A stretch of 7,295 nucleotides of DNA. Source: Pedobacter sp. (lineage in GTDB: Bacteria; Bacteroidota; Bacteroidia; Sphingobacteriales; Sphingobacteriaceae). How positions within the stretch are numbered: position 1 is the first letter of the stretch; every line of letters starts with the position of its first letter. A program made the translations under genes and the position numbers. The stretch covers positions 1-7,295 of the forward strand of contig JASLGV010000419.1 in the NCBI GenBank assembly GCA_030149995.1, read 5' to 3'. The notes below the pieces were generated by a model. It was given only the letters and a program-made list of their open reading frames with translations, was not told the DNA's origin and made no database searches. This document shows, in pieces, positions 1 to 6,386 of this stretch.

Positions 1-1127
1 ACCCTGAAATGTTTAGCCAGAAACGGAATCTGAAGATAGAAATCTGAGATGCTGCCATTATTGCCGTGGAGCAAGAGGAGCGGCTCGCCCTGTCCATATT
101 CTTCGGTGTAAATTTTGGCATCGTCCAGGTCGATGAATCTGCCGTTTTTGTGCTTCCCATATCCGCTTTTTTTGGCCGCTTCTTTATGCTGATAATAATC
201 GGCAAGCATGCGCAGCCCGGGGGCTTCTTCCACCGCCTTTTCGGCAGGCTTTTGAGCTTTTTTAGCCTCCTTGTTGTACTTTAATTCCAGGTTTGCAATA
301 AAAGTGCCTGCATTGCTTTCCCAGCTTCCCTGACTTTGGTAGCGGAAAAGTAAATCCTTTGAGAGGGTTTTCTTGGCGGAAATCCCAAATACAAAAGTAT
401 TTGTACGATCCGGCTGATGTTCTACCAGCTGCAAGGTAACGGCAATTTTGGCCATGCCATTAAAACCAAGTTGATAAGGTGTAAGGTCGATGTGTTGCCA
501 GCCTGTGGCAGTCGTTCGGTATGTAATATTTTCGCGAAGCAGGCTGGTATCGGGCACGTTATTTCTTACGGCATACAGGTTTAGTTTCAAAGTAATGGAA
601 GAGAATTTAGAGCTGGGCATAATGTAGAAGTTATAGGCTTTTAAAAGGCTCTGCTCCTCAATTTCAAACACATTACCCTGCTCGATGCTGGGAACGTGCT
701 GGTCGAACATTTTGGAAAAAGTAATCATGGGGCGCGATTGCTGTCCAACTTTTTTCTCTTTAAGTTTAGTTCCCTTAATAACGACCTCCGCCATATCAAA
801 AACCTTTTCTTCCAGCGTAACAACGGTTCCGTCTTTTAGTGTATGTATTTCACCAGGCAACATTTCTCTCTCAATGAAACCAATTGCACTAAAGACCAGG
901 CTGCGGTTAGCCAGGCTGTCGGGGATCACCAACCTGAAAGCACCGCGTTCATCAGCTACGGTGGCGGTCTTGCTGTTTTTAATGCCGAGCGAACAGTAAC
1001 CGACTGGGCGATGTTGCAGGTCTTTAACGGTACCTGTTAAAACTTTTTGGGCGCCGGCGCTGAAAATAACCCATAAGAGCATACCTGTAACGAACAGGCC
1101 TTTTGTGCGAACGGAAACATTTTGCAT
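1..1127 (-). CDS. Secreted alpha/beta hydrolase with N-terminal carboxypeptidase-like regulatory domain (3' part beyond window)
   Basis: The frame is open from the ATG at 1127 to the left edge (375 full codons), so the C-terminus is missing. Residues 1-26 form a signal peptide (RTKG, then a hydrophobic stretch, then SAGA before Q27), so export is likely. Residues about 29-110 resemble a CarboxypepD_reg-like beta-sandwich (LTGTVKDL, VADERGAFRLVIPD, LVFSAIGF). Residues about 131-285 are beta-rich and resemble an unnamed domain seen in Bacteroidota surface proteins (NLYAVRNN, GWQHIDLTPY, RYQSQGSWE). A Lys/Ala/Glu-rich linker (286-330) leads to the start of an alpha/beta hydrolase fold, with LLLLHGNNGS at about 350-359 as strand beta3 and the oxyanion-hole HGN. 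The catalytic Ser, acid and His would lie beyond the edge, so activity and substrate are unknown. The gene has the same orientation as the receptor gene but lies beyond that gene's terminator, so it is probably transcribed separately. A TTG lies three codons upstream; the ATG is preferred. Confidence 0.85.
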   Translation of the reverse strand, partial: MQNVSVRTKGLFVTGMLLWVIFSAGAQKVLTGTVKDLQHRPVGYCSLGIKNSKTATVADERGAFRLVIPDSLANRSLVFSAIGFIEREMLPGEIHTLKDGTVVTLEEKVFDMAEVVIKGTKLKEKKVGQQSRPMITFSKMFDQHVPSIEQGNVFEIEEQSLLKAYNFYIMPSSKFSSITLKLNLYAVRNNVPDTSLLRENITYRTTATGWQHIDLTPYQLGFNGMAKIAVTLQLVEHQPDRTNTFVFGISAKKTLSKDLLFRYQSQGSWESNAGTFIANLELKYNKEAKKAQKPAEKAVEEAPGLRMLADYYQHKEAAKKSGYGKHKNGRFIDLDDAKIYTEEYGQGEPLLLLHGNNGSISDFYLQIPFLAKHFR

Positions 1128-1329
1128 ATAAGACAAGACGCTGCGGTTTACAAAAGGGTTGCAGATGCCTGGTTTTTATATTCAAAAACAGCATCCGGTT
1201 ACTGATGTAGGAATCGCTTCTTATTTGTGTGCTGAAAAAAAAATAATATAAAAAAACCGGATCATATTGGGTCTGATAAAAAGATATTTAATACAGGCAT
1301 ACGAAAATACACGCGTTTAAAATATGAAG
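1128..1329. other. AT-rich intergenic region upstream of the hydrolase gene
   Basis: No gene is visible here. The stretch contains poly-A/T runs and should carry the minus-strand promoter of the hydrolase gene. The best -7-like element is TGTTTTTG on the minus strand at 1190-1183, one base off TAnnTTTG. No TTTG lies at the expected -33 distance, so I do not call it a promoter. Confidence 0.4.
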
Positions 1330-1350
1330 AAAGCCGGGCCTGCCGGCTTT
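1330..1350 (-). terminator. Intrinsic terminator after the receptor gene
   Basis: A perfect 8-bp stem (AAAGCCGG / CCGGCTTT) encloses a 5-nt loop. It starts 43 nt after the receptor stop codon on the minus strand and is followed by a T-rich tail (TTTCTTCATATTTT). The position and tail fit a rho-independent terminator closing the sigma-FecR-receptor unit. On the plus strand no extended T tract follows, so it is mainly directional. Confidence 0.75.
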
Positions 1351-1392
1351 CCTGATCAGCAGCTTTTAAAAACGATGTTTATCCGGTTAAAT

Positions 1393-4122
1393 TTAATTAG
1401 CCCGCTGGGTTTCCTTAAAGCTGATCTGTTTTTTATTGCCTTTTACTTTGTCTTTTCCAAAGGTATAGCTCATGTTCAGGTTAAGCCGTCTGTTGTCGTA
1501 GTAATTCCGGTAGGTTTGGGTATACTGCTGGTAGTAAATCTCGCCTTTACTAACCGATCCTTTAAACAGGTCTTCGCCCGATACATTAAACTGCAAACGA
1601 TTATTCAGCATCGAAAGCCTAAAACCCGAAGATAAGTAAGATCTTCCGCGATCGTGCTGGTTACCCTGTTTTGAGGGAGGCGACTGCCAGAAATTTACAA
1701 ACAGGGAAATGGATTTGTTCAGGGTAAAGGTATTGTAAGTACTGTAATAAAAAGCCGATCCATCCATTAACAATACCGCCGGCTCCGAAGATATGGAACG
1801 GGTAAAATTCAGGCTTATAAATTCGCGGTTTTCCCACCATGGAAAAAACTTATGGCTGATGGAAGCTTCGAAGCCCGATTGGTATTGGGTAAGATAATTT
1901 CTGTAATCGACTACTTTAAGCAGATCGCTGTTTACAAATGTTAAGCGGCCGTATCCGTTTACCGTTTTCTGGCCATACAGGGTAAAAGATAACATGCCTT
2001 TGTAAAGGTAAGAAAGCTCTGCATTATGGTTGAACGATGGTTGTAACAGCGGGTTACCGGTCGAATACATATAAGGATTGGAGTACCACCTGAAAGGGTT
2101 GAGCGCGCGGAAATTGGGGCGGTTAATTCTTTTCGAATAACTAAAGCCCAACGTGTTGCCGCTGCCGGGCTTATAACTCAGGTAAAGGGAAGGAAAGAAC
2201 TTACCATATTCTGAATTGCTGCGGGTCTGGTTGCCGGGCGAATAGCCCTCAAGAAGGGTATATTCGTAGCGTAACCCAGCTTTGGCCGACCATTTTTTAC
2301 CAAAATCTTTTTGGGCGCTCAGGTAAGCGGCCATGTTTTGCTCCTTGTAATCAAACTGGTTGCTTTTTGAAGGATCTGCCTGATAGTCTGAATGGATAAA
2401 ATTTAAGTAAGAAACCTCCGAATTGTTGTTAAACCCGGTAAACTTCAGCCCTGTTTCTATAAAGGCCCAGCTATAGGGCAAGGTCAGATCAGATTGTACA
2501 GACCAGATTCTAAAATCCAGATGTGTACTGTTGCGTACCCGGTAGGGCTCTGCATGCTGATCGGATTGTGTAATAAAACCGACTTCATTTTTGGGCAGGG
2601 TTGAAAAGAAATTAAATCCCGAGCTTAATTTTTTATCCGATTTACCGAGTTTTTGGTCGTGGTAAACATTGATGGTTTGGGTAAGCGCCGGATTTCGCTG
2701 TTCGGTAGTGGTTTGCAGCAGGGAGTCGGTTTTGTTTCCTGTTTTATAAAATGCAACACCTGCAATATCCATGTTGTAATTTAATTTTCCGAGGTCGTAA
2801 ATAAAACCAAGGCTGGCCTTTTCAGTTATTTTATAGTCGAGACTCAGGTTTCCGCCAAAACCATAAACCATGTCTTTTCTTACATCCGTATTCAGAATGG
2901 AACTGGCACCTAAAATACGGATCTGTTCTGTTGGACGTGAGGCGTTGTAATACTGCCGCAGTTTAAAAGAGCTGCTCAGGCGCCGGGTCTGGTAATTGAG
3001 GTTCAGGTTTTCTGAATAACCACCATAACTGGTTTTTACGGCACCCGCGCTGAGGCTGCCGCTCCAGCCAAGGTTGGGGTTACTTTTAAGCACAATGTTA
3101 ATCAGTCCGCTGTTTCCCTGGGCTTCGTATCTGGCAGGTGGCGTGGTGATGACTTCAATTTTTTCAATATCATCGCTTCTAAGCGAACGCAGGTAATTAA
3201 TCAGGTCTGCCCCGCCGATGTTAACCATTCTTTCGTTGATCATAACGGCTACTCCACTCTTGCCAATAATCGAAATACTGTTGTGATCTACCCGCAGCAT
3301 GGGGGTTAAAGCCAGGGCTTGTATAACATCGGTTCCTTTGGCTGCAATGGAGCTTTCTACATTGAACACCATGCGGTCGATTTTACGTTCTATCAGTGGT
3401 TTTTTACGGATAATGTTTACCTGCGCAAGCTGTGTGGCCTGGTTGCTGAGCATAATTTCGGGGAGCTCCACCACCGGCGTATTCAGCAGGCTGATGCTTA
3501 TGGATAAGCTGTCTTTTCCGGGAGCGGCAATCTGCAGGATGTAGCTGCCTTTCTCTGCTGCCAGGAGTTTAAAATAACCGGCACTATCTGTTTTTACACG
3601 AAGCGGATTTAAGTTTTCGTTAACTTTTTGCATGCTAACCGTTGCAGAGGCAATACCCTTATAAGCCTGGTCTATTACACGCCCGCTAATTTCAAACCCG
3701 CTGCTTATGGATTTCTTTTCGAGCAGGATATAACCATTTAGCTGCCTGAAAGAAAGAAATGTATTTTCGAGCAGAAACGCAAGGGTTTGTTCGACCGTTC
3801 TGGAACCCGCCGGGAGGCTCAGGTTGTTAATCGCCTTAATCTCTGCTTTTCGGTAATAAAAGCGAAAAGGTGTTTGTTTTTCAATTTTGACGAGCGCATT
3901 CAGGAGGTTTTCGCCAGAGAGCGACAGGTTAACCCGCTCCTGTTTCATGTCCTGACCCCGTGTAGGTATTGCCAGCAACAGTTGCAGGGAAGTAAAGATG
4001 AGGAGCAGGAGGATTAAAGATATACGCATTAATTGAATGAGTAGTGGGTTGTTCGATCTGGTTATAGGTTTAAAGTGAAAGCAATGGCTTTCCTGTTTCC
4101 ACATATGTGTAGAAATATTCAT
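1393..4122 (-). CDS. TonB-dependent-receptor-like outer-membrane protein with STN signalling domain
   Basis: This 909-residue protein probably takes up a ligand across the outer membrane and signals its presence. The order is: a long N-terminus with a hydrophobic signal segment (about 33-51); an STN domain (about 62-135, with FRFYYRKAEI), the periplasmic module that contacts FecR in Fec-type systems; a carboxypeptidase-like regulatory domain (about 144-227); a TonB-plug-like domain (about 245-348, with IEKIEVITTPPARYEAQG and SGLINIVLK); and a beta-barrel of the outer-membrane beta-barrel family 3 type (about 350-888, with GNPLLQPSFNHNAELSY). The last strand (LNMSYTFG) is followed by a basic 21-residue tail. 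The ATG at 4122 is chosen because receptors of this group often carry a long region before the signal segment; M32 (4029) is the alternative. The gene lies 158 nt downstream of fecR in the same direction and ends before a terminator. No SusD-like partner is seen. The ligand is unknown. Confidence 0.92.
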   Translation of the reverse strand: MNISTHMWKQESHCFHFKPITRSNNPLLIQLMRISLILLLLIFTSLQLLLAIPTRGQDMKQERVNLSLSGENLLNALVKIEKQTPFRFYYRKAEIKAINNLSLPAGSRTVEQTLAFLLENTFLSFRQLNGYILLEKKSISSGFEISGRVIDQAYKGIASATVSMQKVNENLNPLRVKTDSAGYFKLLAAEKGSYILQIAAPGKDSLSISISLLNTPVVELPEIMLSNQATQLAQVNIIRKKPLIERKIDRMVFNVESSIAAKGTDVIQALALTPMLRVDHNSISIIGKSGVAVMINERMVNIGGADLINYLRSLRSDDIEKIEVITTPPARYEAQGNSGLINIVLKSNPNLGWSGSLSAGAVKTSYGGYSENLNLNYQTRRLSSSFKLRQYYNASRPTEQIRILGASSILNTDVRKDMVYGFGGNLSLDYKITEKASLGFIYDLGKLNYNMDIAGVAFYKTGNKTDSLLQTTTEQRNPALTQTINVYHDQKLGKSDKKLSSGFNFFSTLPKNEVGFITQSDQHAEPYRVRNSTHLDFRIWSVQSDLTLPYSWAFIETGLKFTGFNNNSEVSYLNFIHSDYQADPSKSNQFDYKEQNMAAYLSAQKDFGKKWSAKAGLRYEYTLLEGYSPGNQTRSNSEYGKFFPSLYLSYKPGSGNTLGFSYSKRINRPNFRALNPFRWYSNPYMYSTGNPLLQPSFNHNAELSYLYKGMLSFTLYGQKTVNGYGRLTFVNSDLLKVVDYRNYLTQYQSGFEASISHKFFPWWENREFISLNFTRSISSEPAVLLMDGSAFYYSTYNTFTLNKSISLFVNFWQSPPSKQGNQHDRGRSYLSSGFRLSMLNNRLQFNVSGEDLFKGSVSKGEIYYQQYTQTYRNYYDNRRLNLNMSYTFGKDKVKGNKKQISFKETQRAN

Positions 4123-4159
4123 ACTTTTAAATGTTTTAAGTGATTTCCGATTGTTTAAA

Positions 4160-4177
4160 ACCCCGTTTTTACGGGAT
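4160..4177 (-). terminator. Stem-loop with short T tract between fecR and receptor genes (attenuator candidate)
   Basis: On the minus strand, ATCCCGT and ACGGGGT form a 7-bp stem with one G-U pair around an AAAA loop, followed by only three or four T residues. It lies directly after the larger 4178-4207 hairpin and 37 nt before the receptor start. It could be a leaky terminator or an RNA-stability element setting the sigma/FecR to receptor ratio. This is inference from structure only. Confidence 0.35.
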
Positions 4178-4207
4178 ACCTGTAACCGATGGCCGTCGGT
4201 TGCAGGT
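4178..4207 (+). terminator. Strong hairpin with T tract on the plus strand, antisense to the sigma-FecR-receptor unit
   Basis: The arms ACCTGTAACCGA and TCGGTTGCAGGT pair over 12 positions on the plus strand (one U-G wobble) around a 6-nt loop, and TCTTTTTT follows immediately. This is the textbook form of an intrinsic terminator for transcription running left to right, although no plus-strand gene lies upstream. On the minus strand the same hairpin forms with one A-C mismatch and has no T tract after it. It may stop antisense transcription or act as an RNA-processing stem in the minus-strand message. Confidence 0.5.
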
Positions 4208-4218
4208 TCTTTTTTGCA

Positions 4219-4233
4219 GCAGGCCTTGCCTGC
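4219..4233 (-). repeat. Small perfect inverted repeat between fecR and receptor genes
   Basis: GCAGGC and GCCTGC form a perfect 6-bp stem around 3 nt. It is the first of three consecutive stem-loops in the message after the FecR stop codon. Its CCTGC arm recurs in the 5' arm of the next hairpin on the minus strand, so the two could compete for the same GCAGG partner. Confidence 0.4.
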
Positions 4234-4280
4234 GCCCTGTTAATTGCTTGTATCTTTCATTTTCTTCTTTTCTGTGTAGA

Positions 4281-5258
4281 TTAATTACAGCCATTCCCGT
4301 CTATTATCAGGCTGCCATCCGGTTGTACCTGGTAAAAAGCCCCGTTAAAGGCACACATTACTTTTAAAATTTCTTCCAGTTGCTGTTTGCCCAGGTTTGG
4401 GCCTGTAAAGCGGCAATTTTTAAGCTGCTCGTTTTTAAAGCTGATTTTTACCCCGAAATGTGCCGATAATTGTGCAACGGCATCTCCAAAAGATACATCG
4501 TCGAAATGAAGATCTGCCTGCTGCCAGGCAATAACCGATTCGGCATCTACCCCTTGCCGGTTAACCGTACCTTTCGAAAAACTGAAACGTACTTGCTGGT
4601 TGGGCGTTAAAAGTGCAAGGGTTTTTCCTTCGTTGGCCACGCTTACCTTACCCCGGGTTACGGTTACCTCCACTGTTTTTTGATCCTGATCTTCCTTGAT
4701 GTTGAAGGCGGTTCCCAATACGGTTGTTGTAAAACTTCTGTTGTGGATAAGGAAGGTTCTTTTTGCTTCGTGCCGGACATCAAAATACGCTTCGCCGCTG
4801 AGGTAAACTTCGCGTATACGGCCATTAAAATCTTTTGGATAGGTAAGCTCCGAGCCGCTGTTGAGCCAAACCCGGCTACCATCTGGCAGCAGGACCAATT
4901 TTTTGCCAGCCTGCGTATATACATGAACCTGCTGTTGCCGGTTCCGGTAACTTAATACAGCAGGCCATTGGGCGTACAGAACAAATGCAGCAACCAGCAC
5001 AGCTGCCGCCACTGTTATTTTCCATGTAAAACGTTGGGCAGGCTTTAATTTAACAATTGCCGGCTGCCGGTCTGCATCGCTGATCCGGGTATACAGCAAC
5101 GAAAGCCACTGATCTTTTTCAGCACTTTCCATATCCGCCCAGGAAGAACTGATGTGGCCGTTTGCTTCCAGCCAGTTTTCGATGAGCGTATTTTCTTCGG
5201 CCGAAGTTTTTCCGGCCTGGTACCTGTTAAGCAGGTCTGCTATGTGATCGCGACTCAT
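4281..5258 (-). CDS. FecR-family anti-sigma factor (inner-membrane signal transducer)
   Basis: This single-pass inner-membrane regulator should hold the ECF sigma factor encoded just upstream and receive the signal from the receptor's STN domain. The cytoplasmic part is residues 1-79 (helical, MSRDHIADLLNRYQAGKTS at the start). A transmembrane segment spans about 80-97. The periplasmic FecR domain spans about 112-207, with hallmark stretches LPDGSRVWLNSGSELTYP, SGEAYFDV and LGTAFNI. A DUF4974-like C-terminal domain (about 250-319), related in style to STN, starts near FDDVSFGDAV. At 325 residues it has the normal length for Bacteroidota FecR proteins and nothing appears missing. The ATG at 5258 gives the complete N-terminal anti-sigma region. 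It starts 86 nt after the sigma stop codon, and no TTTG/TAnnTTTG-type promoter is visible in that gap, so co-transcription with the sigma gene is likely. The C-terminus ends in an unpaired-looking Cys. Confidence 0.95.
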   Translation of the reverse strand: MSRDHIADLLNRYQAGKTSAEENTLIENWLEANGHISSSWADMESAEKDQWLSLLYTRISDADRQPAIVKLKPAQRFTWKITVAAAVLVAAFVLYAQWPAVLSYRNRQQQVHVYTQAGKKLVLLPDGSRVWLNSGSELTYPKDFNGRIREVYLSGEAYFDVRHEAKRTFLIHNRSFTTTVLGTAFNIKEDQDQKTVEVTVTRGKVSVANEGKTLALLTPNQQVRFSFSKGTVNRQGVDAESVIAWQQADLHFDDVSFGDAVAQLSAHFGVKISFKNEQLKNCRFTGPNLGKQQLEEILKVMCAFNGAFYQVQPDGSLIIDGNGCN

Positions 5259-5278
5259 GTTTATCCGTATTTGGACAG

Positions 5279-5306
5279 TAGTCGTTCGAAACCCGTATGG
5301 GTACTA
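5279..5306 (-). repeat. Hairpin between sigma and fecR genes
   Basis: ACCC and GGGT pair around a GTAT loop at 5291-5302. Flanking TAGT and ACTA can extend the stem across an 8-base bulge that contains the palindrome TTCGAA. No T tract follows in the minus direction, so it is not a good terminator. It could influence translation of fecR or message processing; evidence is weak. Confidence 0.25.
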
Positions 5307-5344
5307 TCGAAAAATAAAATATTTTTTGTGCGGGGCTAAGCCTG

Positions 5345-5911
5345 TTACATAAATAAAACCCGGATGGCAGAAAGGGCCTGGCGTAAATGCTTTAATGCAG
5401 AGCTGAGCTGGTTTTTAACCGTTTGCGGCGAAACCTGCAGTTGGCGGGCAATCTGCTCAATGCTCATATCGGCTTCCCGGCTCATTTTATACACCTTTCT
5501 TACGCCGGGTGTCAGTTCTTCGAGCGAGTTTTGTATGTGTTTTTCCAGTTCTTTGGCCATGAGCTGCTCTTCGGTAAAAGCACCGTAAGCCTTTTCCAGC
5601 TGTTGAATGCTGTGTGCATACGCTTCGTGGTGTATGTTTTTGCGGATCTGATCCACAATGCGGCGACGGGTAACCGAAAATAGAAATGCTTTAAGGTTCC
5701 GGTCAATTTCGTGTGTATGCCGTTGCGTCCATATTTTTACAAAAAGATCCTGGATCAGATCCCGGGCATCGTCCAGTTTATAAAGCCTCGAAGCCGTAAA
5801 AGCGGTCAGCTGAGAGGCGTAACGGGCATAAATTTCGGCAAATGCACTTTTATCGTCCTCCTTTAACAAGGCCGTTAATTGTATATCTGTTAAAATTTTA
5901 TAATCCCTCAC
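5345..5911 (-). CDS. ECF RNA polymerase sigma factor, FecI-like (sigma-70 family)
   Basis: This cytoplasmic regulator directs RNA polymerase to a small set of promoters, presumably including that of the downstream receptor. It is 188 residues, normal for the family. Sigma region 2 spans about 23-92, with the core-binding stretch DDARDLIQDLFVKIW and the -10 recognition helix AFLFSVTRRRIVDQIRK. Region 4 spans about 125-180, with the helix-turn-helix MSIEQIARQLQVSPQTVKNQL. The start codon is GTG at 5911: an in-frame TAA lies two codons upstream and the next in-frame ATG (residue 118) would remove region 2, so GTG is strongly favoured. Its immediate downstream neighbour is fecR, giving the usual sigma/anti-sigma pair of Bacteroidota. 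A promoter candidate with palindromes lies 50-90 nt upstream. Confidence 0.95.
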   Translation of the reverse strand: MRDYKILTDIQLTALLKEDDKSAFAEIYARYASQLTAFTASRLYKLDDARDLIQDLFVKIWTQRHTHEIDRNLKAFLFSVTRRRIVDQIRKNIHHEAYAHSIQQLEKAYGAFTEEQLMAKELEKHIQNSLEELTPGVRKVYKMSREADMSIEQIARQLQVSPQTVKNQLSSALKHLRQALSAIRVLFM

Positions 5912-5944
5912 TTTTTAAAACGCGCTTATTGGTTATAAGACAAC

Positions 5945-5960
5945 ACATCCGTACAGATGT
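5945..5960. repeat. Imperfect 16-bp dyad upstream of the sigma gene
   Basis: ACATCCGTACAGATGT is a dyad with a palindromic GTAC core and a single mismatched pair. It lies in the presumed 5' leader of the sigma gene, adjoining another palindrome. It could be a regulator-binding site or a leader hairpin; no known operator is recognised. Confidence 0.4.
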
Positions 5961-5970
5961 TGCTTAAGCA
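5961..5970. repeat. Perfect 10-bp palindrome at the presumed sigma-gene transcription start
   Basis: TGCTTAAGCA is perfectly self-complementary and directly abuts the downstream end of the candidate -7 box, so it would overlap the transcription start. That is a position where a repressor could act. Function is inferred from position only. Confidence 0.45.
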
Positions 5971-6003
5971 CAAATTAAGTATAAAAAATCAAATGGCCTC
6001 AAA
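5971..6003 (-). promoter_or_regulatory. Bacteroidota-type promoter candidate for the sigma gene
   Basis: On the minus strand TTTG (6003-6000) is followed after 21 nt by TTAATTTG (5978-5971). This matches the Bacteroidota housekeeping pattern TTTG / N19-21 / TAnnTTTG with one mismatch. Transcription would begin near 5965, giving a leader of roughly 50 nt before the GTG start. The match was made by eye and the region is AT-rich, so chance similarity is possible. Confidence 0.5.
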
Positions 6004-6027
6004 ATAAAACCGCTTGCCCGAACCGGG
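6001..6027 (-). terminator. Possible weak terminator after the cysteine-rich gene
   Basis: On the minus strand CCCG and CGGG pair around 3 nt (6027-6017), and TTTTATTTT follows after a 7-nt spacer (6009-6001). The stem is short and separated from the T tract, so termination would be partial at best. If it works, the sigma gene depends on its own promoter, whose -33 element overlaps the T tract. Confidence 0.3.
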
Positions 6028-6050
6028 GCCGTTTGTTTCTGCAGGTCTTA

Positions 6051-6386
6051 TTATTTTTCGTGTTGCCAGCAAAAGCCCGAAGCCCTGCTGTTTCGTTTAC
6101 ACCGGCTTCCTTTTTGGGTAAGGGCTTTACAGGTTGCGCTGGAGGGGATTACTTTCCGGTTCATTGTCTGACTGGAATTGCCGGCAGATGAAGGCGGATT
6201 GCTTTTAGCCGGGGCGCACACACCACAGCTGCCGCCTCCGCTGCAATACTTGCAGCGGCTGCAATTGGAGCAGGCACGACAAGGACTATAGCCGTAGCAG
6301 GTGGCCACGGGTTCTTTGGTGGTGGATTTGTTGGGCGTAACATTCAGAAAGGTTACGCTAAAGAGAATAAAAAGCAGGTTTTTCAA
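6051..6386 (-). CDS. Small secreted cysteine-rich protein with C-terminal CCCH motif (DUF5763-like)
   Basis: This 111-residue protein has no assigned function. Residues 1-20 look like a signal peptide (MKNLLFILFSVTFL, no lipobox Cys), so it is probably exported. Residues 30-57 hold eight cysteines: C30, then C36, C39, C42, C45 and C48 exactly three apart, then C54 and C57. A Ser/Pro/Asn linker (58-84) leads to a C-terminal C-x9-C-x9-C-x2-H motif (C86, C96, C106, H109), resembling the short cysteine/histidine domain I recall as DUF5763. Metal binding is a reasonable inference for both clusters; disulfides are the alternative. The start is TTG at 6386, just before the signal peptide. No ATG, GTG or TTG precedes it in frame back to a TAG at 6459-6461, and the only internal ATG is at residue 75. 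It is divergent from the aspartyl protease gene and lies 139 nt upstream of the sigma gene. Confidence 0.78.
   Translation of the reverse strand: MKNLLFILFSVTFLNVTPNKSTTKEPVATCYGYSPCRACSNCSRCKYCSGGGSCGVCAPAKSNPPSSAGNSSQTMNRKVIPSSATCKALTQKGSRCKRNSRASGFCWQHEK

Noticed and set aside
66..284. 72-residue plus-strand open frame
   Set aside because: It lies wholly inside the hydrolase gene on the other strand, whose frame has a signal peptide and recognisable domains; this one shows no domain.
685..1040. Overlapping plus-strand frames of 104 and 65 residues
   Set aside because: Both are antisense to the N-terminal half of the hydrolase gene and have low-complexity Ser/Thr/Leu composition typical of shadow frames.
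1324..1635. 103-residue plus-strand frame
   Set aside because: It starts inside the terminator hairpin and runs antisense to the conserved C-terminal strands of the receptor.
4664..4955. Open frames on both strands within fecR
   Set aside because: The FecR domain in the main frame is continuous and typical; the alternatives match nothing.
5364..5706. Three alternative frames inside the sigma gene
   Set aside because: They overlap sigma regions 2 and 4, which are intact in the main frame.
6161..6343. 60-residue Ala/Pro-rich frame inside the cysteine-rich gene
   Set aside because: It is an out-of-frame reading of the cysteine codons; the low-complexity composition is a by-product.
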